Positions 1-10,580 are shown, counted from the stretch's first letter. The stretch is 32,541 bases of DNA from Saksenaea vasiformis B4078 (GCA_000697055.1 JNDT01001180.1:1-32541); one strand, 5' to 3'. Numbers and translations: made by a program. The notes: a model not told the origin generated them from the sequence alone.

Positions 1-860
1 ATACAAAAATCTGCATTTCCACGGTATCTCCATTGGGTCTCCAAATTATCTTTAAATAGTAGTCTATGCCATCCAAGAATCTGCGACTTCTACTAGACAT
101 AGATATCGACTAAAATAATTGTTCTTTTCATTACCCACACGAACTTCACTCTACCAAATATTGGTAAAAATTTGTCAGTCCTGATGATATAGAATGTATA
201 GTTGAGCGTAAATGCTGTGTTGTTTTGGCCATACGCAGCAGTAAACACCTGACTAATACCAGGATCTATGGCACATGGTGTGAAATGATCAAATACATTC
301 TCCATAGTCAAGTCGTCAACTGAAAGGCTCATGTCGATGATTGCAGCTTCCGGTTTCCGAGCTCGAGCAAACTGTATATCAACGCTATATCCATCACTCA
401 GAACAACAGCCTTAAATGCTACACCGCTCTTGTTCGCCGAGTTTTTCAGTTGTTCAAGGCTACATCAGACAGTTATCTAATGAGCTCTTGCTTATGTCTT
501 ATAGCCGAGCTTGGAAAAGTCAAATATTTGATGGAACTGAGCGAGCTGAGCGTCGTAATCACTTCCACGTGGAACGCCTGTTAAGACGGCAAGAGCGTTG
601 CAATTGATTGACACAAATCGCCAATGCGTAGATGGTGATGCTGATAAAGAGAACAAACGAGGCAAATCTTTGCACTCTTTTCCTGCCTTCTCACGTTCGT
701 CTTCGTGCATTCTAAGGATATAAGCCAGTACTGGCACGTGCTCTCCAGGGCATGCAGAGAGTCGTTCTGCTGTAGTTGGTTCTACCGGCATTAATTCTGT
801 AAATTCGCAACATATTGTCTCCACGGCGTACTCAACTTCAGAGTCAATAGGCTTGTCAGG
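1..860 (-). pseudogene. Decayed ORF with DPG/SDG motifs, possible Fanzor/TnpB-like mobile-element protein
   Basis: Read on the minus strand, coding-like sequence runs from about 860 to the window edge but is broken. An in-frame TAG lies near 870, the frame ending at FDFSKLGYKT stops at about 492-495, and reading resumes in another frame around 465 (LKNSANKSGVAFKAVVLSDG). That frame contains CAIDPGISQVFTAAYGQ near 245-295 and stops at 93. The order of an FSL...HWRF block, an FDF block, an SDGYSV block and a DPG block is what I remember from a multicopy mucoromycete ORF family; the DPG could be the first acidic motif of a RuvC-like nuclease, as in Fanzor/TnpB. The breaks are seen directly; the family name is recall plus inference. 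It could instead be another transposase-like family, or a gene with unrecognised introns. Confidence 0.45.
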
Positions 861-1277
861 AAATGGCTAGTATGGATCACCCTTAACTAAACGTTCGTAT
901 ACATATATATATATACGTATAAAGTCGTCTTATAACTTCGATAGCTGCAGCGTGGAGGATATCAGCTAAGGTAAATTTTCCATCATCTTGGTCGGATGGT
1001 CATACTCGTTATTGTACGCATGCATATAGATAATGGGACGTTTCTAAGCCTTCCTCCGTCATCTTATCATGGTCAAACGAATGATGCAGCCTGAAGGGTG
1101 CCTCTCTACGACGGCTATTGTAAAATTCATTCCCAGACAACGCAAATTAATGCCATTGGCCAGCGCAAAAAAAATCTCATTCGAACGCAAAATTACACGC
1201 AAAATACGGTAGAAAAAAAGAGTGCCAAAGCAGAAAAAAGATATATTTTATAGCTGTGAAAAAGACGGAAAAATATA
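861..1277. other. Spacer with AT-dinucleotide run; upstream region of the Caprin-like gene
   Basis: No gene is seen. A short (TA)n run lies at about 901-918. The 70 bases before the ATG at 1278 are A-rich, as expected for a fungal 5' leader. Part of the lower end may once have coded for the N-terminus of the decayed minus-strand ORF. Confidence 0.5.
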
Positions 1278-2832
1278 ATGTCGTTTGAGCCATCACCTCG
1301 ACCTTCCTCATCCTTTTCGGATCAACAAGCCAGAACACCTGATACCGAGTCTACAAAGATCACCGAGAATGACCATCCGCAGCATTCAAGAAATTCAACA
1401 GCTAAACGCAAGTCAAAAAAGACAAAAAAAAGACTTCCCTCAAGGAAAGCGCAGTTAGCCCATCTGGAAGTCATTCAACAACAACTTGACTCCCTCAAAG
1501 AAGACTTGGTATGTAGTCTTTTCTTAAGGTTGTTGCGAAACAACTTTAATACTGGCATGTCTGCGTAGGAAAAAGCAAATGCTATCCAAACCAAAATCGA
1601 AAATGACGAATCTGTCGAACTGACCGAAGATGAGAAAACCTTACTGGGTAAACGATCCGTGTTACCAGCTCTGGTCGATCAACTAGAAGAGCTCCATGCG
1701 AAATTGGTAAAAAGAAAAAAAATGAACGAAGAGTTACGTTTACTAATGTTCATGAATGTAGAGTACACCGCTTATGATTACCAAAGCAACAGGACGATCG
1801 TCGTCAGAAAGTTCCGACCGACAAACATTGACACTTCTCCATTTCTTTTATTTGGTTCGCTTGGCGCAACAAGGCTTTTTCTCCATTATTGCGAGTGTTT
1901 ATCCAGGGTTGGAACCAAATGCATTGGCATACGTGTGTGATCGACTTGTTGGAAGTTCGTTGTTTGTCGCAAAAGACCCATCAGAGACTGTCCGAGCAGC
2001 TAAACGCGCAGAAGTGTTCGATCTTTTACGGAAGCTTCAGCGAGGAGAAGATAAGCCTGTGGGCGAAGGCTTTGTTACCACCTTCCGACAGATTCGCGAC
2101 CTTATTCGTCAGTTGATTGACCTCAACGACGAAGAACAATTAGCTAAAGGTGGCACCATGCAGATTGTATCCGACGGAAACAATCTACCTATTCCGACAA
2201 ATGCCAATGTAGCGACACCTTCGACTTCAGCAACCGCCGCGTCAGGTTCACCTGTCTGGATTGTTATGCCATACAATAGCATGATGGATGTCCCATGCTA
2301 TACCAGTCTACCCCATTTACAAGGTCAGATATCCTTTTTTTTTTCATCGCTGGATTCGATTGGCTCATATTGTTGATATATAGGTGCAAAGCCGGTACCC
2401 TCTGCACAGCCCCCAGTACAAGAAAATGAACAACCAGTACCACCTCCAACGCTGCAACCCTCATTATCAAAAAATGCAAAGGATGTGGAAACAGGAGACG
2501 TCTCTATTGACGAAGGGCGCCAAGATGAGGAAAAATCGGAAGAGAAGCCTGAGGAGTCTAATGAAAAAGCAGACAGCCGTTCTGTGACAACAATCACAGA
2601 TGGTGAATCTACAAACAATGACGAGGGTTGGCAGTCAAGTGATACAGGTCGCGGTCGCGGTCGAGGGCGAGGGCGAGGACGTGGACGTGGATGGGGCAGA
2701 GGACGTGGAAGCTCATTCCAAGGCAACATGGGTTTCAGAGGTGGCCGTGGCTACTCGGCTCGTGGAGGTAAGCGCTGATAATACTTCTTCTTTCGTTTTC
2801 TTATACACCCTTTTTCTTTAGGATGGAGTTAA
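1278..2832 (+). CDS. Caprin-like RNA-binding protein with C-terminal RGG tail
   Basis: Model: join(1278..1508,1569..1706,1762..2323,2384..2767,2822..2832), 441 aa; all junctions are GT-AG and in phase. The second intron carries a perfect TACTAAT branch site 14 nt before its end. Residues 1-60 are Ser-rich then basic. Residues 60-123 look like a coiled coil (LEVIQQQLDSL, VDQLEELHAKL). Residues 140-245 resemble the Caprin-1 dimerisation (HR1) region: VFDLLRKLQRGEDKPVGEGF followed by a FRQIRDLIRQL helix matches the animal pattern DLLEGKEKPV...LKEIV. The tail from about residue 397 is a GR/RGG box. Animal Caprin binds mRNA and the stress-granule proteins G3BP and FMRP in the cytoplasm; the same role here is inferred. 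The tract at residues 310-395 is acidic and probably disordered. Structure confidence is high; family is good but unsearched. Confidence 0.78.
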
Positions 2833-3000
2833 GTCTAACGCCTTCACTATTACCCCCCGCAAACACCATCAATCCCAGCATCAAAAATTCCAAATCATCT
2901 AAAACAGCGTAACTGAAACTTCTTTTTTACTGCGTTCATTAGAAAATGGCGTGCCTGAAAACCACACAAAACTACATTACTGTAGAGATTATTTTTTTTC

Positions 3001-3006
3001 TTTATT
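3001..3006 (-). terminator. Polyadenylation signal AATAAA for the PNKP gene
   Basis: On the minus strand AATAAA lies 41 nt past the stop codon at 3047, followed by an A/T-rich stretch. Confidence 0.5.
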
Positions 3007-3046
3007 GAAAGAAGAAAAACAACAAAAAAAAAGGGAAAAGATGGGA

Positions 3047-4760
3047 TCAATGCCACCACTGTTTCCACGTCTGCCATTCTAATTCCGATCCATCAAAGAC
3101 GAAGTTGATGCGTCTGATTTCATCAAACCCTTCTGATTCTTTTGGTTCCTGAAGCTTGGATTTGAATGTCCTGAATACAATGTCACTCAGAAGTTCTCTT
3201 TTTATCGATGACTGATCTGAGGGCGCAATCGCTCGGTAGACATTGTTATGGCGAGCAAGATGCTCATCCGCTGTAAAATAGAAGCAGCGAACCGGTACGT
3301 CCGATAGTTTAGCTAGTTTGATATAGAGTGCACGTGTCGCTTCCTCGGGATTCGTATTATCTATTCGATGATCAGCATTACTGATTCAATGCCCTTTTGC
3401 ATAACATACCTATGACCACGGATTTTTTCTTGGCCAGCGCCTCTTTGCAGGCCTTGACACATTTATCTCGTGATTTTAATAAATCCTGAACACAGAAATT
3501 GCCATCAATTTCTCTCTGTGTTCTCTTTCACAACCGAGACTCACCTGGTTCACATACTCATATCCCTTTGGTACAAGATATTTATGGGCAAAGTAGGATT
3601 TGCCACAGGAAGGGTATCCCACAAAGACAATCAGTTCCTGTTTATCACCAACAAGCGTTGACTCTGGGAGATCGGAAAGTGATACTAGAAAGGGAAACAT
3701 GTAAGCTGATAGATTGAAGGATAAGAAACATACATGACTTTGGGTACTCGTGAGGAATAAATGGACCCCATGAGAACGGTGCTTCAGGTTCCTTCAAGAA
3801 AAACGCCTCTGGCGTATGAAACGGTATACCAATGTTAGCAGCAAATTTTCTACAAATCAATTAGGCATCTCTTTCTAAAAAAAAAGCATAACTCTTACCT
3901 GTCACTACATGAATGATCCTTTCTCATTTTCGGCTTCCAGCCATTGAGGCGACCGGCAGCGTCGCCAACATAAAAGCTCTGATCCCTATCTATGAACAAA
4001 TTCTTTAACGAAATTTATCATGACAATGAGGATACTTACCAATTGGCACGCCTTCATTTGCATGTTCCTCAAACCACTCCCACATGGCGGTTCTTGGCTT
4101 CCGGTACTGATCCTTACTCATTGCTGCTATCACCCATACTGGCATCGATAACTTGGAAGCCTTGTAAGCGTCAAAACGAAGTGATACATGAGTACTACCT
4201 GGTTTGTGATGTATTCCATCTTCTTCTTGAAACTATCAACTCGTTCTTTTGATTTCAAGCCGTTTTGGTTTGAGAAGATGACTATCTTGTACCTGTGATT
4301 TTTTAATCCAGATGAATATCAGGATGTTGGATAGTAGTATTTCTGCTTACTCCTCTTTATGAAGCTCGTCTAATTTTTGAGGTATGCTCGTATGCCACCA
4401 TTTCCAATCATACTGATTCTTCGCGTGGACTGCGCCGCTTTTTGGTGTGATTAATGTACCATCCTGTCAGACAATAACAGACTTTAACTCCATCACTTTC
4501 TCACGGCATTCCAATGTACCAGATCAAATGCTGCTATTTTTCTTCTTCCAGCTTCCGTTTCACGGCTTCGTGCAATGAGAACAGTCTCAAGGCTACTCAA
4601 CCATTTGAGCGATCCTCCCGTCATTGTTTGGTTAAAGAAAGGATGAACTGCTGCGGAAATTCAAAAATGAGAAAGGAAAACGAAAGCGTTTGACAATACC
4701 TTGTTGTTTTTGTCTCTTTTCTGGGTTACCTGTTTCATCAGCCGTTGCCTTCCGCTTCAT
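3047..4760 (-). CDS. Bifunctional polynucleotide kinase 3'-phosphatase (DNA end repair)
   Basis: Model: complement(join(3047..3360,3410..3485,3545..3684,3734..3849,3899..3989,4040..4160,4199..4292,4351..4463,4520..4650,4700..4760)), 10 exons, 418 aa. It cleans DNA strand-break ends by removing 3'-phosphate and adding 5'-phosphate. Phosphatase half: FDLDGTLITPKSG (HAD nucleophile Asp at about 63-65), YKIVIFSNQNG, AMSKDQYRKPRTAMW and SFYVGDAAGR, all PNKP hallmarks. Kinase half: Walker A GYPSCGKS at 265-272, VVIDNTNP, and a C-terminus ending FVFDG. There is no FHA domain; the N-terminus is a short basic tract (KRKATAD, possible NLS) then QQAVHPFF, a PIP-box-like motif. The intron 4161-4198 is only 38 nt; an alternative acceptor gives 47 nt and drops Ala-Ser-Lys in frame. 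Identity is near certain. Confidence 0.95.
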
Positions 4761-4935
4761 TATGGACAAAACAAGGAAAGGTGTTGACTGTCACAAGCAG
4801 CGGACAAACTGCACGTATTAAAGAATTTTTTTTGCGCTTGTCGCATAAATTACTATATTGGCTTGCTTCTTCCATGCGCTTGGTTGTTGCTATGGATCCT
4901 GATGATTTGCCAACACTGATGCAAGGCACGCTACT

Positions 4936-5181
4936 TTACACAACGACTAGGTCATCCAGAATGCTCCATTTGCACATATGTTGCGCACCTGCATAGTTTG
5001 ATTGAACCCACATTTTATTTGGATAGGTGATCATCACATCATTGAGCGGCACCCCTCTCTTGGATTCACAAATATCACAACGTATATGTTTGATCATGCA
5101 GTGGTCAACCTTGTGCGTCTCTTCAGCGGAAATTTTAAGCCAACGGAACATTCCCGTAAATCGACCGTTGCAAACCAGCAA
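4936..5181 (-). CDS. Doubtful small ORF with Cys-pair motif
   Basis: An 81-codon frame on the same strand as PNKP, 176 nt upstream of its ATG. It contains CDIC at about residues 35-38 and QHMC about 32 residues later, which loosely recalls a zinc finger. I considered a PARP-type zinc finger, because plant DNA 3'-phosphatase carries such fingers, but the His-Cys spacing is one residue too short and no clean splice joins it to PNKP. It may be chance; function unknown. Confidence 0.15.
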   Translation of the reverse strand: MLVCNGRFTGMFRWLKISAEETHKVDHCMIKHIRCDICESKRGVPLNDVMITYPNKMWVQSNYAGAQHMCKWSILDDLVVV

Positions 5182-5342
5182 TAAAGTTTGGCTTCAAAAC
5201 ATGGGAACTCGGATAACTTTACCATATATAGGAGCTGTCTCTCTCTTCACATGGATTCACAATATCGGTAAACATTTGCTGAATGGTAAAAAAAAAAAAA
5301 GAAATCGCATTTGTATGGCCAACACGGCACCATGAATTGAAT

Positions 5343-5348
5343 TTTATT
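5343..5348 (-). terminator. Polyadenylation signal AATAAA for transaldolase
   Basis: On the minus strand AATAAA lies about 87 nt after the stop codon of the transaldolase gene. Confidence 0.55.
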
Positions 5349-5434
5349 TATGGACAAATGGAAAAAGAAATACCATTTCTAATGTAAAAAGAAGACAGGG
5401 AATAACGTACAAAAAGAAAGACTAAGGATGTGAT

Positions 5435-6521
5435 TTACAAAAGCTTTTCCTTCAACAAGTTCTCGAGCTTGCCACCATCAACGGCGAAGTTTCGGATACC
5501 TTCAGACAACTTCTCGGTAGCCATGGCATCCTGGTTCATGTCCCAGCGGAAAGCCTTCTCGTCGTTGAAGTACGAGACCTTCATCATCTTGACAGCATAA
5601 GCATCCTCAACGCTCAACTTGCGTTCAATCTTCTTGGTGTCCTTTTGGAGTTCGGCCAAGAGAGCAGGAGAGATGGTGAGGTAGTCACAACCAGCCAACT
5701 CCTCAATTTCGCCAGTGTTGCGGAAAGAGGCACCCATGACGATGGTCTTGTAGTCGTACTGCTTGTAGTAGTTGTAAATGCGCGAGACAGAGACGACACC
5801 AGGATCCTCGGAAGATTCGTAGGTGCGGCCAGTAGACTTCTTGTACCAGTCAAGAATACGGCCAACGAAGGGAGAGATAAGGGTAACACCAGCTTCGGCA
5901 CAGGCGACGGCCTGAGGGAAACCGAACAACAGGGTCAAGTTACAGTGGATACCGTGCTCCTTCTCCAAAACGTGCGCGGCCTGAATACCTTCCCAGGTGG
6001 AGGCGATCTTGATCAAGATACGCTCCTTGTTGACACCAGCCTCTTCATACAACTTGATCAAGCGAAGAGCCTTGGCAATGGTACGCTCCTTGTCAAACGA
6101 AAGACGGGCATCGACTTCGGTCGAGACACGGCCAGGAACGATTTGAAGAATCTCCTTACCAAAGTTGACCAACAGCTTGTCCGTTGCAAGCTCGAGCTGT
6201 TCCTGCTCAGAGCTATATAACACACACATGTATCTTGTTTACTTACACTTCTCTTTTATTCTCTCCTCCTTACCTGGCATTGGCCTTGGCATAAGCAATA
6301 GCTTCATCAATCAACTTGGCGTACTGGGGCTTCTGAGCAGCAGCCAAAATCAAAGAGGGGTTGGTGGTAGCATCCTGGGGCTTGTACTGGGCGATAGCTG
6401 TTTAATAAAACAGGTCAGTCGTTTGTTGTTTTGCTACCAGGAAGTAGGTTTGCTTACTTTCAAAGTCACCAGAGTCGGCAACAATGGTGGTGTATTGCTT
6501 AATTTGCTCGAGAACAGACAT
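5435..6521 (-). CDS. Transaldolase (non-oxidative pentose phosphate pathway)
   Basis: Model: complement(join(5435..6212,6274..6397,6458..6521)), 321 aa, the usual length for class 1 transaldolases (yeast Tal1 type). It moves a dihydroxyacetone unit from sedoheptulose 7-phosphate to glyceraldehyde 3-phosphate in the cytosol. Seen: VVAD-like VADSGDFE then [13 protein letters not shown] at the N-terminus, [14 protein letters not shown] at about 90-103, and the Schiff-base lysine K131 in [42 protein letters not shown] and [12 protein letters not shown] follow. Codon use is strikingly C-ending and restricted compared with the neighbours, as expected for a highly expressed gene. The TGAGTCA element at 6606 lies 85 nt upstream of the start. 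Identity is certain on motif grounds. Confidence 0.97.
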
Positions 6522-6589
6522 GATATTTAGAGAAAGAAAGAAGGTCCAATCTTTTCGTGTCTTCCCTTTCCGTCCTGGCTTTTTAATAT

Positions 6590-6623
6590 TCCCGCGTCGG
6601 AGTTATGAGTCAGCAACGCGGGA
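6590..6623 (-). promoter_or_regulatory. Palindrome-framed TGAGTCA element upstream of transaldolase
   Basis: TCCCGCGT (6590-6597) and ACGCGGGA (6616-6623) form a perfect 8-bp inverted repeat, with TGAGTCA (6606-6612), the Gcn4/AP-1 bZIP consensus, between them. The set is 69-102 nt upstream of the transaldolase ATG. The sequence is seen; its regulatory role is inferred from position and from known bZIP sites. Confidence 0.45.
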
Positions 6624-7970
6624 GCGTCATCTAAGCAATTACGTTTGATCTGATTGGCCTTTCGAGCGTACCCTGTTTTTTTTCGTGACGCTTCGTTATC
6701 GATGAAACTGCTATGATTACTCTCGGATAGAGGCAGTAAGTAATTAGCGGTACTACATGCATATAAAGCAGTGGCATTTGTTTTCTTTTATTCATAACAC
6801 GTTATCTTGCTCCTTCGTCAAACAGTGATTCCACGTCATTGGAGAAAAGAAGTAGTAGCCAACTGTCCATCCCGCTCCGCTTTTCTTTCTCCTTCATCCG
6901 CCAAAAATTAATGAATTTTGGTAACCCAGAAACCCGTCGCTTCGTACCGAAGTGTGAAAGCGATTCTGGACCAAAAATGCAAGTTTTGGGGACATTGTGT
7001 GACTGTGCTAAAGTTGGGGAAGTTGAGCACAGAATCTGAAGTTTCAGGCGGCTTGCACCTGATCATAAACAGGTACATAAGAAGCTATAAGTTACGTTTA
7101 TGAACATTGTATTATTGAGAAAGTAAAAGATGCATGCGGAAACTCAGCTACAAGTGCAACGTGTACCATGCAAGTCAGCATACACGTATCCGAAACGCCG
7201 CAAATGTCATGCTGGTTAAGGGAGCATATCATACCGACGGGGTATCTATACTAAAATTGAATACTAGACAAGCAGTAATACGAGTCTTAGGCGGCAATTG
7301 CCTTTCACAGGCCATGCACGCGTCGAACCGAGGCCGGTTGACAAGCAAAATGCGGATCAAGTTGATAAGAACTAAACGGTGGGAGGAAATTTCCATCCCC
7401 ACACAGAGAAAATCTTACAGCGCAACATTTTTCGCGGCGTTTACACCTCGATTCACGGTGCTGCAGCCTTCATAAGGCCAGAGCTGCTAGGGTTCACGCA
7501 GGAAACATCAATCGTTTCTGCAGCACTTCCACAGGTGCAGTGGCTTCAGACACCAATGGCAGGATTTGCTAGTGTTGAATTTATGGACCATGGAGGATGG
7601 CCGAGTTCTCCGGAACGTCTGCAAGTCGCACGAATCCTCCAAGTCCGCTTATCATATGTTGTCTCCTTCGAAAGATTTCCTGTGAATTAAACAAATACAC
7701 ATGTTTAAAAGTGCGTATGTTATTGAGTAGCAGTGATTGATCTGTCAGATTGGGAGCTGATTTCATATCTACAAAACTTCTGGACATCCGCCTATAATTA
7801 GAGTTCTTTTTCGTCTCTGTTCCTTTCGAAGTCGTTTAACTCTCTACGCGCTTGGCCTTCGATTGCTGGATGGATTGCTTGCTTGCCAGTGTCCATAAAA
7901 GCGAATTTTGGATTCAGAGACTAACTCTTCTGGAAAGCACCTTCGTTCGGTAACAACACTATAGGGACAG

Positions 7971-8125
7971 TGTTCACTCATTTTAAATGAGATTTCCATT
8001 CAAAGCGCGGAATGAATGAAGTGTGAATGAACATGCAAAAGACGAAATGGGCGAAGAATAAATGGACGTTCAAATACGCGAGTGAGTGTAAAACGAATGA
8101 ACGTTCAAACAATAAAATGAATGCA
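7971..8125. repeat. Cluster of imperfect GAATGAAC/GTTCAAA repeats
   Basis: Variants of GAATGAAC and GGACGTTCAAA recur about four times (GTTCACTC, GTGAATGAAC, ATGGACGTTCAAAT, ACGAATGAACGTTCAAAC), in both orientations. The motif GAACGTTC is itself palindromic. It is a degenerate repeat cluster of unknown origin. Confidence 0.35.
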
Positions 8126-9115
8126 ACCGCTTCACTGATTATTGATAATGCATCTGCTAACTCTAAACTAGGTGTATTTCACAAACGACCTCCACGCTCA
8201 CGATCGTTTTGACAGCATAAAAACATGCTATAAAGGGATTACGTATGCTATGTGCTTACGTGTTCACAACAGGTGCTTAACTCGTTAATTTGGCCAGCGC
8301 AGCCTTGTTATTTTACCCGGTTTACAACATCGGATAAATTTCTTTCTTTGTTGATGGAATTCTTCGGAAAGCAGTTCATTATCGCAGCAGAGTAAAGACT
8401 TCCGCCTGTTTACAAAAGGAAAAGACGAAAACTATATGCAGAAATGTAAAAGGCCACACAGCTGCCGTCTAAGACTGTGCATTGCAGATACAAGCAAGTG
8501 ACACAGAAAAGCACCTTCTGAGTTGACTTTGGATAGAATACCGATCTTTAGATGTAGGTTTATGTCCTCATATGTGACCTATAGGACAGTCTCGTCGACG
8601 TCGCTGATGCTTATTTGCCGCACGCGAGGGTGTCTGTGATTTCTGGAGGTAAAGAGTTTGGTTATCTGCCGTGCCTTGTTCGAAAGCTTTCCCGGTGAAA
8701 ATCAATAGCACGTCTTCTTCCATAGAATTCTACACTGTCGTCAATGGTGTCTCTCCTAAAGTTGTATCGAGTATGATCTCGACTGCATGCGTATCTCATT
8801 TCAGGACGCTCGTACCAGCCTTGATTGAGAAAAGCGGGCAGACTGATCCATCTGCGTGTATTGACGGCGTAGAAATCGTTGAGCATTTCGATCAGCCATT
8901 AGGATGCTGTAAACAGATACTCGCATGGTTGTGGTTGTCTCTATTTTGGAGCTTCCGTCCTTTTGTTGGCAACACAACTGAAATACTGATCGTGTCATAA
9001 AATGCTCTGAGCACGTTTTGCGTTCCATGCTGGCTTCTTGAAATATACTTCACAATGAAAAGAAACATAGACATGAAGATCAGCGTGCTAAAATGGAAAT
9101 TGATCGGTAGTAGGT

Positions 9116-9150
9116 AATTAATCAGTGACGAAAAACAATACTGATTAATT
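9116..9150. repeat. Perfect 11-bp inverted repeat (hairpin, 13-nt loop)
   Basis: AATTAATCAGT at 9116-9126 is mirrored by ACTGATTAATT at 9140-9150. It is AT-rich and lies in gene-poor sequence; it could be the end of a small inverted-repeat element or a transcription-stop hairpin. No target-site duplication was recognised. Confidence 0.5.
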
Positions 9151-9692
9151 GCTCGCTGTTTGTCATTGCAAATAAAAATGGAAACCCTGGTAAACCACGG
9201 CTATTAACCATAACGACGAGGATTTACTGAGACAAGAAGAAAATTATACACAAACTTTGCTATCATTTGCCACATATCAAATGTCCAATTTGCATGCAAT
9301 ATCTGAAAAGAAGCCCCAGTTTCCCATTGCTTGAGCGCAGACATGTTTTAAGTGTGTGCAAAATGAAAGGGGAAATTATACGGTGATACCTTGCGCATGA
9401 AAGCGAAGGATCGCAAGCGAATGAAGAAACCGAAGAACGTTGCATAGAAAAGCTGAGCGTTCAAATTAGGGTAGCCGGGGTTTCGTAGCCACAACACCTA
9501 AGCGTATGTAGTACTGTTTTAAAATTCTTGTATTCACGCTACCACACCGCACAACTACGCAGCTGCCAAAAGTATTTTTTTTGTCATTATTAAGCGCAAA
9601 ATTTTCTTGCCATACAGCAAATAAGAGCCTGGTACACAGCCTGCACTAGATCGTTTTTACACGCCTACACTGCTACCGTGTATTGAACAAAT

Positions 9693-9746
9693 TTTTACGC
9701 TAATCCATATAAATTTTGCGTCCATGAGGAGCCACTTTTACGCTAA
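9693..9746 (+). repeat. Direct repeat TTTTACGCTAA x2
   Basis: TTTTACGCTAA occurs at 9693-9703 and again at 9736-9746, 43 bp apart. Purpose unknown. Confidence 0.4.
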
Positions 9747-10580
9747 GAAAAGAATCAAGTATGCGTTCGTTAATACATAAGTTGGCAATAAATCCATACA
9801 CTAATTACACGAACGCGGCCTCTCGATGGACGCGAAATTCATATAGACAGCATAAAAATTTGTTCAGGGTTAGTAAATGGAACAATACTTGGATGTCATT
9901 TTACTTATCCCGAAGGGTATTCCTACGCATTCGCAGGTGCCGCTGCCCGCACCATTTCGGTGGGGGTTGGGAAAAAAAGTTCGTGGCTTCCATGGAGTGG
10001 CCAATTTCTTTGTTTTACGACGAGGAGTCTAAACAATCTATCAAAAGACATGAGTATCTGTGTGTATAATCAACCCCAGTACGTACCGGGAACGTTTCAT
10101 GTGGGAAACGGAGCCAAAGAAGAAAAAAGGAATCCATGCGTTCCTTTAAATACTGTCGCTTTAATGCTTCCGATTGGTGCGTTGGGGAACCCATTACAAT
10201 GGACGAGCGCAATACACCTTTGATGTAGAAGCAAAGGTACCTGATTCTCTGCGCAAAGATACACTGCTCTTTACCGCAACGTTGGGTGTGGTTAACGCAA
10301 GATAATATTTGGATGATGCAAATGTATTCAAAATCCAGTATTTTCTGCTTATCCTTCTCCACTTCGCTTCGCTCATTCCGTTACAGCCGCACGCGGCTGG
10401 GGCAGATTCCGTCTTATTTTATTAAAAAGAAAAAGATCCTTTTCGGCTTACTGTCCGATTGTAGCAAGAGATTGCAGATAAAACGGTATGAAATAAGAGA
10501 GCTTATAGGAAAATGACATGTTGAAAGGGATCCAGCAAAGTGATATTGGGGGTTGTACCGTACACTAAAAAAGAAAAAAA

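Larger units (their letters stand above)
4761..5434. other. Spacer between PNKP start and transaldolase 3' end
   Basis: It holds the upstream region of the PNKP gene and the 3' UTR of transaldolase. The only notable reading frame is the minus-strand one at 4936-5181, listed separately. A 12-A run lies at 5288-5299. Confidence 0.5.

Noticed and set aside
2325..2729. 134-codon minus-strand frame with Pro-Arg repeats
   Set aside because: Antisense of the RGG box of the Caprin-like gene.
5645..6220. Long plus-strand open frame of 191 codons opposite transaldolase
   Set aside because: Antisense shadow of a highly biased real gene; no family resemblance.
7319..7340. Possible tRNA B-box on the minus strand (GGTTCGACGC)
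   Set aside because: The flanking bases cannot form a T-stem or acceptor stem.
7134..7690. Two overlapping plus-strand frames of 113 and 103 codons
   Set aside because: They overlap in different frames, lack domains and have no intron signals; likely chance.
10015..10362. 115-codon minus-strand frame
   Set aside because: Cys/Arg-rich composition without domains, overlapping other random frames.
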